Source of the DNA: Algibacter sp. L1A34
Lineage (GTDB): Bacteria; Bacteroidota; Bacteroidia; Flavobacteriales; Flavobacteriaceae
DNA: 64,000 bases
Direction: 5' to 3'
Assembly: GCF_009796805.1 (NCBI RefSeq)
Contig: NZ_CP047029.1
Span: forward strand, 4,230,001 to 4,294,000
In this document: positions 48,901 through 57,577 of the stretch, piece by piece
How positions within the stretch are numbered: the first letter of the stretch is position 1
How the letters are laid out: each line of letters opens with the position of its first letter
The notes under the pieces: model-generated
The model's database searches: none
Seen by the model: the letters and a program-made list of their open reading frames with translations, nothing else
What the model was told of the DNA's origin: nothing
Program-made: the position numbers and the translations under genes

Positions 48901-49054
48901 TATGTATGATGTTTTCTTATTTCATTCTAAAAAATTAGAGATTATTAATGATTCTCCTCGCCTTCTTCACCTAAAAAAGAGACTATATTTTAATTGAAAT
49001 TGAAATTCCGTTAAAGTAATTGAAAATAATATGAAATTTATTTCTGGCTATTAG

Positions 49055-49062
49055 TATTTTTG
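49055..49062 (+). promoter_or_regulatory. -7 promoter box for rlmD, very close to the start codon
   Basis: TATTTTTG ends only 4 bp before the ATG at 49067. With transcription starting about 7 bp after the box, the leader would be almost absent. Confidence 0.55.
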
Positions 49063-49066
49063 CAGC

Positions 49067-50479
49067 ATGTCTAGAAGAAAAACAAGAAAACAAGTTTTTG
49101 AAAACGTCGAAGTAATTGATGCCGGAGCTAAAGGAAAAACCATAGCCAAAGCACCCGACGGAAAAGTTATTTTTTTACCTAATGCTGTACCTGGCGATGT
49201 GGTAGATGTGCAAACCTTTAAAAAGCGTAAAGCGTATTATGAAGGTAAGGCTACGGTATTTCATAAACTATCGGATAAAAGAACCACGCCTGCTTGCGAG
49301 CATTTTGGCACTTGTGGTGGTTGTAAGTGGCAAGATATGGCTTACGAGCATCAGTTGTTTTACAAACAAAAAGAAGTTACAAATAATTTAACCCGTATTG
49401 GGCATATAGAATTACCAGAAGTCACTCCTATTTTTGGTGCGGAAAACAAGTATTTCTATAGAAATAAAATGGAATTTTCATTTAGTGATAGCCGTTGGTT
49501 AACGCTAGAAGAAGTACAATCGGACGAAGATTTAGGTGATCGAAATGCTTTAGGATTTCATATTCCAGGTATGTGGGACAAAATTTTGGATGTTAAAAAA
49601 TGCCACCTACAAGCCGATCCTTCTAACGCCATTAGAAATGCAGTAAAAGCATTTGCGCTTGAAAATGATTTAGAATTCTTTAATACAAGAAACCAAACCG
49701 GATTATTACGTACCATGATGATTAGAACATCTAGTACAGGTGATATTATGGTGATGATTCAGTTCTTTAAAGAAGATAAAGAGAAACGTGAGTTAATTCT
49801 AGATTATTTAGGTGAAGCGTTCCCGGAAATCACCTCTTTACAATATGTTATTAACGGAAAAGCGAATGATACTATTTACGATCAAGAAGTGATTTGCTAC
49901 AAAGGCAACGATCATATTTTTGAAGAAATGGAAGGCTTAAAATTTAAAATTAATGCCAAATCGTTCTATCAAACAAATTCCGAGCAAGCTTACGAGCTTT
50001 ATAAAATCACTAGAGATTTTGCAGGATTAACAGGAAACGAACTTGTATACGATTTATATACAGGAACCGGAACCATTGCTCAATTTGTTGCTAAACAAGC
50101 AAAAAGAGTAGTTGGCGTAGAAGCCGTTCCAGATGCTATTACTGCTGCAAAAGAAAATGCACAATTTAATAACATAAACAACGTTGAGTTCTTTGTAGGC
50201 GACATGAAAAATGTTTTTAATGCCGATTTTATTGAAGCCCACGGTACACCAGATATTATAATTACCGATCCACCTCGTGATGGTATGCATAAAGATGTGG
50301 TACAACAAATATTAAATATTGCTCCAAAAAGAGTAGTTTACGTAAGCTGTAATAGTGCCACGCAAGCTAGAGATTTAGCCTTAATGGACGAGCAATATAA
50401 AGTAGTAAAAACACAAGCTGTAGATATGTTTCCACAAACATTTCATGTGGAAAACGTAGTGCTTTTAGAAAAACGATAA
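49067..50479 (+). CDS. rlmD: 23S rRNA (uracil(1939)-C(5))-methyltransferase
   Basis: RlmD methylates U1939 of 23S rRNA. The 470-residue protein has a TRAM-like N-terminal domain, an iron-sulfur cluster motif (CEHFGTCGGCKWQ near residue 76), a methyltransferase domain with SAM motif DLYTGTGT near residue 330, IITDPPRDGMHKDV near 402 and the catalytic cysteine in VVYVSCNSATQARDL near 430. All key residues are present. It leads a block with the DUF6452, DUF6048 and beta-helix genes. Confidence 0.92.
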   Translation: MSRRKTRKQVFENVEVIDAGAKGKTIAKAPDGKVIFLPNAVPGDVVDVQTFKKRKAYYEGKATVFHKLSDKRTTPACEHFGTCGGCKWQDMAYEHQLFYKQKEVTNNLTRIGHIELPEVTPIFGAENKYFYRNKMEFSFSDSRWLTLEEVQSDEDLGDRNALGFHIPGMWDKILDVKKCHLQADPSNAIRNAVKAFALENDLEFFNTRNQTGLLRTMMIRTSSTGDIMVMIQFFKEDKEKRELILDYLGEAFPEITSLQYVINGKANDTIYDQEVICYKGNDHIFEEMEGLKFKINAKSFYQTNSEQAYELYKITRDFAGLTGNELVYDLYTGTGTIAQFVAKQAKRVVGVEAVPDAITAAKENAQFNNINNVEFFVGDMKNVFNADFIEAHGTPDIIITDPPRDGMHKDVVQQILNIAPKRVVYVSCNSATQARDLALMDEQYKVVKTQAVDMFPQTFHVENVVLLEKR

Positions 50480-50540
50480 TTCATTAATTTTGGATTTAAG
50501 CGTTCGTTTTTCTTTTAATAGGAATACATTGTAATAAAGT

Positions 50541-51092
50541 ATGAAATATTTTAAAATTCTTTTTATCCCCATAATTTTATTAATCGTGGGGATAACTATA
50601 AGTTGTGAGCGTGATGATATTTGTCCGGAAATCACACCTACAACCCCCAGTTTAATTATTGATCTTTTCGATTTTGATAATGAAGATAGTAGTAAAAATG
50701 TTTTTAAATTAGTTGTTATAGGTGTTGACAGTGATACAGCATTGCCAGGTTACGAGATTGTTACGAGTAGCGAATTGGTGCTACCTTTAAAAACAACCGA
50801 CAATACCACGCAATACGCTCTTATAAACAACTATGTTATAGATGATAATGATACACCAGATGATGATACAGACGATTTTCTTTCAGATGAATCAAACATT
50901 GATATTATCACTATAAATTACAGCCGTACTGAAGTTTTTGTATCACGAGCTTGTGGTTATAAAACTATTTATGAAAACGTAACGGTACAACTAGAAAGTG
51001 ATGAAGATAATTGGATAGAATCCATACAACCCATAAACTCAAACCAATCTGTAGAAGATGAAACAGAAGCACATTTTAACTTATTTCATTAA
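50541..51092 (+). CDS. DUF6452-family lipoprotein
   Basis: The 183-residue protein has a lipoprotein signal with lipobox ISC at Cys22, followed by ERDDICPEITPTTPSLIIDLFD, the pattern of the DUF6452 family of Flavobacteriaceae. Function unknown. Its last 35 bp overlap the start of the next gene, so the two are translationally linked. Confidence 0.85.
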   Translation: MKYFKILFIPIILLIVGITISCERDDICPEITPTTPSLIIDLFDFDNEDSSKNVFKLVVIGVDSDTALPGYEIVTSSELVLPLKTTDNTTQYALINNYVIDDNDTPDDDTDDFLSDESNIDIITINYSRTEVFVSRACGYKTIYENVTVQLESDEDNWIESIQPINSNQSVEDETEAHFNLFH

Positions 51093-51786
51093 TAGCGTAT
51101 TGCTATTGTTATTTTGTGTGGCTGTAAATGCGCAAAACGATAGTATCCCTAAAACCGTTACCGACTCTATTAAAATCAAACAAAAATACGGTATTCGTAT
51201 AGGTGGAGACATTAGTAAACTTGCACGTTCTTTTGCTGAAGACAACTATAGCGGTTTTGAAATAGAAGCCGACTATAGACTTAAAAAAAATATTTACGCT
51301 GCAGCTGAAATTGGATTTGATAACAAAAATACAATAACCGATTATTTAGACATCACTTCTAAAGGAAGCTACCTAAAAGCAGGTTTCGATTACAACATGT
51401 ACGATAATTGGCTCGATATGGAAAACATGGTTTACACCGGTTTCCGTTTAGGTTTCAGTACATTTAGCCAAGAACTTAATAGCTTTACTGTTTATAACAC
51501 CAATCAATATTGGTTGCCACAATACACTTCTAGCGATTTAAAAGAATTCAATGATTTAAGTGCCGTTTGGGCAGAAATTATACTGGGAATGAAGATCCAA
51601 ATATTTAACAACCTATTCGCTACCGTAAATGTGCAACTTAAACTATTAGTAACGGAAACTGAACCAGATAATTTCCAAAATGTTTACATTCCTGGTTTTA
51701 ATAAAACATACGATAGTAATAGCATTGGTGTCGGTTTTGGCTATACATTATCATACCGAATTCCGCTTTACAAAAAAGATCACTAG
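51058..51786 (+). CDS. DUF6048-family outer-membrane protein
   Basis: The 242-residue protein has a signal peptide (about MKQKHILTYFINSVLLLLFC to VNAQ) and an alternating beta-strand pattern (YGIRIGGDISKLARSF, NIYAAAEIGFDNKN, YLKAGFDYNMYDNW) typical of DUF6048, with a final aromatic-rich strand GVGFGYTLSYRIPLYKK. It starts inside the DUF6452 gene in another frame. The pair probably forms an outer-membrane unit of unknown role. Confidence 0.85.
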   Translation: MKQKHILTYFINSVLLLLFCVAVNAQNDSIPKTVTDSIKIKQKYGIRIGGDISKLARSFAEDNYSGFEIEADYRLKKNIYAAAEIGFDNKNTITDYLDITSKGSYLKAGFDYNMYDNWLDMENMVYTGFRLGFSTFSQELNSFTVYNTNQYWLPQYTSSDLKEFNDLSAVWAEIILGMKIQIFNNLFATVNVQLKLLVTETEPDNFQNVYIPGFNKTYDSNSIGVGFGYTLSYRIPLYKKDH

Positions 51787-51816
51787 TAAATTTTTAACGA
51801 GATTAAACCAACTAGA

Positions 51817-53379
51817 ATGAAACGTTCCTTATACTTTATATTCACCATCGGTTTTTTAATGCTTTGGAGTTCTTGTCGAAAAGATTTTGAATTTTCTCCA
51901 AGCACAGGAAACCTAACATTTTCTAGGGATACCGTTTATTTAGATACCGTTTTTTCTAAAATTGGTTCTAGCACCTATAATTTAAAAGTCTATAATAAAG
52001 GTAATAACGATATCAATATTCCATCGGTAAAATTAACTTTAGGTGAAACCTCTAATTACCGATTAAGTGTAGATGGTATTACAGGAAAAACCTTCGAAAA
52101 TGTTGAGCTTTTAGCAAAAGACAGTCTTTACATTTTTATTGAAACCACTGTAAATATTGAAACTGAAGCAGCAATTTCAAACCAATTTTTATATACCGAT
52201 GCTATTGAATTCGATAGTGGTACCAATCAACAAAAAGTAGAATTAGTCACCCTTATTCAAGACGCTATTTTTATATATCCAGAGCGCGATAACACTACTA
52301 AAATTGTTGAAACATTAAGTCTTAACGTTGATGGCGAAACAATAGAAACCGAATTACAAGGTCGAGAATTATTGCCAAACGAACTCAACTTTACAAACGA
52401 GAAACCTTATGTAATTTATGGCTTTGCAGCCGTACCAAATAACGAAACACTAACCATAGATGCTGGGGCACGTGTATACTTTCATTCAGAATCTGGAATA
52501 TTAGTAACAGATGGCGCTTCTATAAAAATAAACGGCGAATTAAGCACAAACCAAGAAGCCTTAGAAAACGAAGTAATTTTGGAAGGCGATCGACTAGAAC
52601 CAGACTTTTCTGAAACTCCAGGACAATGGGCTGCTATTTGGTTATCCGATGGTAGTGTAGATAACACTATAAACTATACCACAATTAAAAACGCTAATGT
52701 TGGTATTTTATGCGATGGCAATCCAAATGCCACAAACAACAAACTAAACATAACAAACACCCAAATTTATAATTCTGCTAGCTTTGGCATTATGGGTAGA
52801 AACACCTCTATTACTGGCGAAAATGTGGTAATCAATAATGCTGGACAATCTTCTTTTGCAGGAACTATTGGCGGCAGATATAATTTCACACACTCTACTA
52901 TTGTAAATTATTGGGACAATGGTTTTAGACAATTGCCTTCTGTATTGCTGAATAATTTTATTTTAGATGAAGAAAATAATGCTACTCTAGCCAATTTAGG
53001 CGAAGCCAATTTTAACAACTGTATTATTTATGGAAATGATAATCCTGAGTTTTTATTAGAACAAATAGAAGACGAGTCGGTATCATTCAACTTTAAATTC
53101 ACCAACTGTTTAATACGTTTTCAAGACGATAGTAATTTTTTCACGGAAGCTGTTTACGATTTAACAGATACCAATCATTTTGAAAACAACATCTTTAATA
53201 AAGATCCTAATTTCAAAGACACTACCTTAAATCAATTTGTAATAGGTGATGATTCTGAGGCCATAAACCAGGCAAATTCAACTTTTGCAATACAAGTACC
53301 TACAGATATTCTAGGAGTAAATAGAACCACATCTCCAGACATCGGAGCTTATCAGCATATTACATTTCCAGAAGAATAA
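51817..53379 (+). CDS. Lipoprotein with right-handed beta-helix repeats
   Basis: The 520-residue protein has a lipobox SSC at Cys20 and N-terminal beta-sandwich segments (SPSTGNLTFSRDTVYLDTVF). From about residue 200, repeats such as NTINYTTIKNANVGILCDGN, ITNTQIYNSASFGIMG and NAGQSSFAGTIGG form a parallel beta-helix, the fold of polysaccharide lyases and adhesins. It ends PDIGAYQHITFPEE. It lies 30 bp after the DUF6048 gene and is likely in the same operon. No catalytic residues are recognised. Confidence 0.82.
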   Translation: MKRSLYFIFTIGFLMLWSSCRKDFEFSPSTGNLTFSRDTVYLDTVFSKIGSSTYNLKVYNKGNNDINIPSVKLTLGETSNYRLSVDGITGKTFENVELLAKDSLYIFIETTVNIETEAAISNQFLYTDAIEFDSGTNQQKVELVTLIQDAIFIYPERDNTTKIVETLSLNVDGETIETELQGRELLPNELNFTNEKPYVIYGFAAVPNNETLTIDAGARVYFHSESGILVTDGASIKINGELSTNQEALENEVILEGDRLEPDFSETPGQWAAIWLSDGSVDNTINYTTIKNANVGILCDGNPNATNNKLNITNTQIYNSASFGIMGRNTSITGENVVINNAGQSSFAGTIGGRYNFTHSTIVNYWDNGFRQLPSVLLNNFILDEENNATLANLGEANFNNCIIYGNDNPEFLLEQIEDESVSFNFKFTNCLIRFQDDSNFFTEAVYDLTDTNHFENNIFNKDPNFKDTTLNQFVIGDDSEAINQANSTFAIQVPTDILGVNRTTSPDIGAYQHITFPEE

Positions 53380-53440
53380 TAAACATATAAATTAAACGGT
53401 AAGTTTAACTTATAACTACAAAAATACAATCCAAAAAAAA

Positions 53441-53472
53441 AACGTCTGAAATAAATTTTTCAGACGTTTTTT
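53441..53472. terminator. Bidirectional terminator
   Basis: AACGTCTGAA and TTCAGACGTTTTTT flank an AT loop, with an A-run on the left side, between the beta-helix gene (plus) and the small minus-strand gene. Confidence 0.85.
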
Positions 53473-53478
53473 TATATT

Positions 53479-53625
53479 TTAATTTAAGAGTGTTTCAAAC
53501 TCCAAGTGCTTATATTTTACAATCTTCAGCGCTTTAGAATAGCTGAGAATAAAATTAACCGTCTCCTTACTAGGCTCACGTTTTTTTGGGTTTCCAACAG
53601 ATTCTTTAGAGTAAATTTTTTCCAT
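53479..53625 (-). CDS. Small conserved-looking protein downstream of the ECF sigma factor
   Basis: The 48-residue protein starts MEKIYSKESVGNPKKREPSK, continues ETVNFILSYSKALKIV and ends with KYKHLEFETLLN. It follows the sigma factor by 68 bp and precedes a strong terminator, so it is in the same transcript. I recall similar small ORFs after this sigma factor in related genomes, which would support a real gene. The upstream in-frame extension (to 53667) is not needed. Function unknown. Confidence 0.6.
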   Translation of the reverse strand: MEKIYSKESVGNPKKREPSKETVNFILSYSKALKIVKYKHLEFETLLN

Positions 53626-53693
53626 TTCTATTAAATTAAGGGTTAATTTAAATAGTAAACGCAGCAAAATTTACTTTATTGTATTTCCCAAAG

Positions 53694-54284
53694 TTAATCG
53701 GTTAATACAATGTTATGCTTATCAATTATTTTACGCAAATTTATTAAAGCGTATCGCATTCTACCTAATGCAGTATTAATGCTCACCCCTGTTCTTTCAG
53801 ATATTTCCTTAAAACTCATATCGTTATAAATACGCATTAAGAGTACCTCACGCTGGTCTTCGGGAAGTTCATCTACTAAGCGCCGCACATCATTTTCCAC
53901 CTGTTCTTTAATAATTGCTTTTTCAGCATTTAAAGTGCTATCACTAAGCACAGAAAAAATACTAAACTCACCACTATTATCAAACTTAGGCATACGGCTG
54001 TTTTTCCTAAAAAAGTCGATTACTAAATTATGCGCAATACGCATTACCCACGGTAAAAACTTACCTTCTTCATTATAGGCACCACGTTTTAAAGTTTTAA
54101 TAACCTTAATAAAAGTATCTTGAAAAATATCATCGGCGACATCTCCATCATATACTTTCGAATAAATAAAACTGTAAATTCTTTGTTTGTGCCTTTTTAT
54201 AAGAACTCCTAAAGCGCTCTCATCGCCTTTAATGTAGTTACTAACTAGGGTAGCATCTGTAGTAGGGTCGTGTTTCATAATCAT
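53694..54284 (-). CDS. ECF-type RNA polymerase sigma factor
   Basis: The 196-residue sigma-70-family protein has region 2 (DDIFQDTFIKVIKTLKRG, then FLPWVMRIAHNLVIDFFRK) and region 4 (LPEDQREVLLMRIYNDMSFK followed by EISERTGVSINTALGRMRYA with the helix-turn-helix). No anti-sigma gene is adjacent; only a small ORF follows. This type is common in Flavobacteriaceae as a housekeeping-like alternative sigma factor. Its promoter box is at 54385-54392. Confidence 0.9.
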   Translation of the reverse strand: MIMKHDPTTDATLVSNYIKGDESALGVLIKRHKQRIYSFIYSKVYDGDVADDIFQDTFIKVIKTLKRGAYNEEGKFLPWVMRIAHNLVIDFFRKNSRMPKFDNSGEFSIFSVLSDSTLNAEKAIIKEQVENDVRRLVDELPEDQREVLLMRIYNDMSFKEISERTGVSINTALGRMRYALINLRKIIDKHNIVLTD

Positions 54285-54384
54285 TACTTTATTATAAAGA
54301 AAAACGGGGTTTTCTATAAAATTAAAATTTCTAAAGTAATGTTATGCGATAGGCAAGTGTTGATTTATAATTAATTAGCTGGTT

Positions 54385-54392
54385 CAAATATA
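54385..54392 (-). promoter_or_regulatory. -7 promoter box for the ECF sigma gene
   Basis: Minus-strand TATATTTG matches TAnnTTTG exactly, about 100 bp before the start codon, with T-rich sequence containing TTG about 20 bp further upstream. Confidence 0.5.
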
Positions 54393-54482
54393 ACAAGAAT
54401 CGTTCCTAAAATACAAAAATTTATTCATTTATTTAACATTTCTTTAAATTACATTCTATTTTTTAAGCTCATACACATGTCT

Positions 54483-54490
54483 TATCTTTG
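54483..54490 (+). promoter_or_regulatory. -7 promoter box for uvrA
   Basis: TATCTTTG matches TAnnTTTG exactly and lies 23 bp before the uvrA ATG. Confidence 0.6.
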
Positions 54491-54513
54491 TAAACTATTC
54501 CTTTTAAGAGCCT

Positions 54514-57297
54514 ATGAATACTAATCTTTCCGAAGTTGACCCAAAACAAAACATCATTATAAAAGGTGCAAAACTGCACAACTTAAAAAATATTGATGTT
54601 GTTATCCCAAGAAACAAATTGGTTGTAATAACGGGGCTTTCGGGTTCTGGTAAATCAAGTTTAGCTTTCGATACGCTTTACGCGGAAGGGCAACGTCGCT
54701 ATGTAGAAAGTTTATCGAGTTATGCGCGTCAGTTTTTAGGCAGACTAAACAAACCAAAAGTAGATTACATAAAAGGAATCGCTCCAGCCATAGCCATCGA
54801 GCAAAAAGTAAATTCTACAAATCCACGATCTACGGTTGGGACAACCACAGAGATTTACGATTATTTAAAGCTATTATTTGCAAGAATAGGAAGAACAATA
54901 TCTCCCGTTTCTGGAGATGAAGTAAAAAAAGATACTGTAACCGATGTTTTAAACTACCTAAAAACATTCCCGGAACGCGAAAAACTCCTCCTCCTCGCTC
55001 CTATTCATTTAGAAGAAGGACGAACTATGGAAGACAAATTAAAAGCACTAAACCAACAAGGTTACTCCAGAATAAAAATAAACGACAACGTTTTTAGAAT
55101 AGACGAAGCCACCAAAATTGGTAAAAAAGACACTATTTTACTCGTTGTAGATAGAATTATCACCAAACACGACGAGGATTTTTATAATCGTCTAGCCGAT
55201 GCTATCCAAACTGCTTTTTTCGAAGGCAAAGGCGAATGTTGTGTTGAAACCCTTTCCGATAATAAACAACGTACATTTAGTAATAAATTTGAACTCGACG
55301 GATTAAATTTTCTAGAACCAAACGTACACCTATTCAGTTTTAACAATCCTTACGGCGCTTGCCCAACCTGTGAAGGTTACGGCGATATTGTTGGTATAGA
55401 TGAAGATTTAGTGATCCCAAACACGGCACTATCCATTTACGAAAACGCCATTTTCGCATGGAGAGGCGAAAGCATGAGCTGGTATAAAGACCAATTGGTA
55501 AACAACTCGCATAAATTCGATTTCCCAATCCACAAACCCTACTTTGAGCTTTCCGAAGCACAAAAACAACTCGTTTGGGATGGCAACGAACATTTTGAAG
55601 GTTTAAATGCCTTTTTTGCAGAGTTGGAATCCAAAGCTTATAAAATTCAAAACCGCGTGATGTTATCACGTTACCGCGGAAAAACAAAATGTAAAACCTG
55701 TAACGGTAAACGTTTACGAGTAGAAGCCAATTATGTAAAAGTAGGTGGCGCAAGTATTTCAGATTTAGTAGAAAAACCACTAGATAAACTTGCCATCTTT
55801 TTCAATACATTAAAATTAAATGAACACGATACCACAATTGCCAACCGTTTATTAAAAGAAATTAATAACCGTTTAGAATTCCTAGCCAATGTAGGTCTCG
55901 ATTACCTCACTATAAATCGAAAATCCAACACACTTTCTGGAGGTGAAAGCCAACGTATAAATCTAGCAACCTCTTTAGGAAGTAGTTTGGTTGGTTCCAT
56001 GTATATTTTAGACGAACCAAGTATTGGGTTGCACCCAAAAGATACAGAACGTTTAATTATGGTTTTAAAATCCTTACGCGACTTAGGAAACACTGTAATT
56101 GTTGTGGAACACGACGAGGATATCATGAAAGCTGCCGATAGCATTATAGATATTGGTCCCGAAGCCGGAACCTTTGGTGGGCATGTAGTAGCACACGGCG
56201 ATTACAAAGCCATTTTAGCATCTAATTCATTAACAGCACAATACTTAAACGAAAATTTAAAAATTGAAGTTCCTAAAAAACGACGTCAATCTAAATACTA
56301 CGTCGATATAAAAGGCGCTCGCGAAAACAACCTTAAAAACATCGATGTGCGTTTCCCTTTGGGCATGCTAACCGTAATTACAGGCGTTTCTGGTAGCGGA
56401 AAAAGTACACTTGTTAAAAAAATATTATACCCAGCACTCCAGAAAAAACTAACCGATTTTGGCGACAAACCCGGTCAGTTTTCAAGTTTAGACGGTAATT
56501 ACACGAATATAAAGCAAATAGAATTTGTAGATCAAAACCCCATTGGGCGCTCCTCACGTTCCAATCCGGTAACTTATATTAAAGCTTACGATGATATTCG
56601 TGCGCTGTTCTCTAAACAGAAATTAAGCATTATTAGGAACTACCAAGCCAAACACTTTTCTTTTAATGTAGATGGCGGACGTTGCGAAACCTGCAAAGGA
56701 GAAGGCGAAGTTACCATCGAAATGCAATTTATGGCAGATGTACATCTGGAATGCGAAACCTGTAAAGGTAAACGCTTTAAAAAAGAAGTACTCGAAGTTA
56801 CTTTTGCCGACAAAAACATCGATGATATTTTAAATCTCACCATAGACGATGCAGTGGCATTTTTCGAGACGAATAATCAGACTAAAATAAAGAACAAACT
56901 CCAACCGCTACAAGATGTTGGTTTGGGTTACGTAACACTCGGGCAAAGCTCCTCTACCCTTTCTGGTGGTGAAGCGCAACGTATAAAACTCGCATCATTT
57001 TTAGGTAAAGGTAACAAAAAGGAAAAAGCCTTATTTATTTTCGACGAACCCACAACTGGTCTGCATTTTCACGATATCCAAAAGTTACTAAAATCCTTTA
57101 ATGCTTTAATAGAAAACGGACATTCCATTATTGTGGTCGAGCATAATATTGAACTTATTAAATGTGCCGATTTCATTATAGATTTAGGTCCAAAAGGTGG
57201 CGAAACCGGCGGACACTTAGTGGCGGTAGGAACTCCAGAAGAAATTATAAAAGTTAAAGCTTCGGAAATCGGGAAGTATTTAGTCGATAAAATCTAG
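54514..57297 (+). CDS. uvrA: Excinuclease ABC subunit A
   Basis: UvrA finds bulky DNA lesions and loads UvrB in nucleotide excision repair. The 927-residue protein has two ABC ATPase modules with Walker A GLSGSGKSS and GVSGSGKST, two ABC signatures (NTLSGGESQRINLA and STLSGGEAQRIKLA) and two zinc modules (CPTCEGYG/CKTCNGK and CETCKGEGE/CETCKGK). It is complete. It is the last core gene before the cassette array. Confidence 0.98.
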   Translation: MNTNLSEVDPKQNIIIKGAKLHNLKNIDVVIPRNKLVVITGLSGSGKSSLAFDTLYAEGQRRYVESLSSYARQFLGRLNKPKVDYIKGIAPAIAIEQKVNSTNPRSTVGTTTEIYDYLKLLFARIGRTISPVSGDEVKKDTVTDVLNYLKTFPEREKLLLLAPIHLEEGRTMEDKLKALNQQGYSRIKINDNVFRIDEATKIGKKDTILLVVDRIITKHDEDFYNRLADAIQTAFFEGKGECCVETLSDNKQRTFSNKFELDGLNFLEPNVHLFSFNNPYGACPTCEGYGDIVGIDEDLVIPNTALSIYENAIFAWRGESMSWYKDQLVNNSHKFDFPIHKPYFELSEAQKQLVWDGNEHFEGLNAFFAELESKAYKIQNRVMLSRYRGKTKCKTCNGKRLRVEANYVKVGGASISDLVEKPLDKLAIFFNTLKLNEHDTTIANRLLKEINNRLEFLANVGLDYLTINRKSNTLSGGESQRINLATSLGSSLVGSMYILDEPSIGLHPKDTERLIMVLKSLRDLGNTVIVVEHDEDIMKAADSIIDIGPEAGTFGGHVVAHGDYKAILASNSLTAQYLNENLKIEVPKKRRQSKYYVDIKGARENNLKNIDVRFPLGMLTVITGVSGSGKSTLVKKILYPALQKKLTDFGDKPGQFSSLDGNYTNIKQIEFVDQNPIGRSSRSNPVTYIKAYDDIRALFSKQKLSIIRNYQAKHFSFNVDGGRCETCKGEGEVTIEMQFMADVHLECETCKGKRFKKEVLEVTFADKNIDDILNLTIDDAVAFFETNNQTKIKNKLQPLQDVGLGYVTLGQSSSTLSGGEAQRIKLASFLGKGNKKEKALFIFDEPTTGLHFHDIQKLLKSFNALIENGHSIIVVEHNIELIKCADFIIDLGPKGGETGGHLVAVGTPEEIIKVKASEIGKYLVDKI

Positions 57298-57305
57298 CAT
57301 TATCA

Positions 57306-57410
57306 TTTGGGCGTTACCCAAAAAGGGTCGGGCTTTCACTACTCAATCTTTTTGTTTTTTCACAAAAACAAAAAGGATTTCAAACATGCCGTTTAATCCC
57401 TAACGCAAGT
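57306..57410 (-). repeat. Copy of a dispersed Bacteroidota intergenic element (minus orientation), likely uvrA terminator region
   Basis: Read on the minus strand it starts ACTTGCGTTAGGGATTAAAC, then GGCATG, AAATCCTTTTTG, AAAAAGATTGAG, GTGAAAGCCCGACCC and ends AACGCCCAAA, matching in order the element at 24643-24817. It contains a 12-bp perfect AT hairpin (CTTTTTGTTTTT/AAAAACAAAAAG) and TTTGGG/CCCAAA. GCGTTA (57312-57316 region) and TAACGC (57401-57406) are outer inverted ends. Between it and the palindrome at 57519 I see nothing else. Confidence 0.6.
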
Positions 57411-57518
57411 ATTCTCTGTTGTTGTTTTATTTCGTTTAATAAAAAAAATCTTATTAAGAGTAAAAGAATAGTAATGAATATTTTGAGAGATTATTCCGTA
57501 TATTGGTGGCTATAATAG

Positions 57519-57544
57519 ATATATAGTTAGTACTAACTATATAT
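57519..57544. repeat. 26-bp perfect palindrome at the head of the cassette array
   Basis: The sequence is fully self-complementary and centred on AGTACT. Its inner part, GTTAGTACTAAC, looks like a cassette start (GTTAGTAC) fused to its own complementary cassette end (GTACTAAC). It is directly followed by TATATATTTG and the first cassette start GTTGTGTACA. It may be the primary insertion site of the array (attI analogue) or a collapsed cassette. Confidence 0.6.
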
Positions 57545-57549
57545 ATTTG
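57542..57549 (+). promoter_or_regulatory. Promoter-like -7 box abutting the first cassette
   Basis: TATATTTG matches the Bacteroidota -7 consensus. Its last base is the first base of the first cassette's GTT. Transcription would start a few bases inside the first cassette, as a Pc promoter would. No good -33 TTG is seen at the usual spacing. Confidence 0.45.
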
Positions 57550-57577
57550 TTGTGTACAATACCCCAAAAAACTCAAA

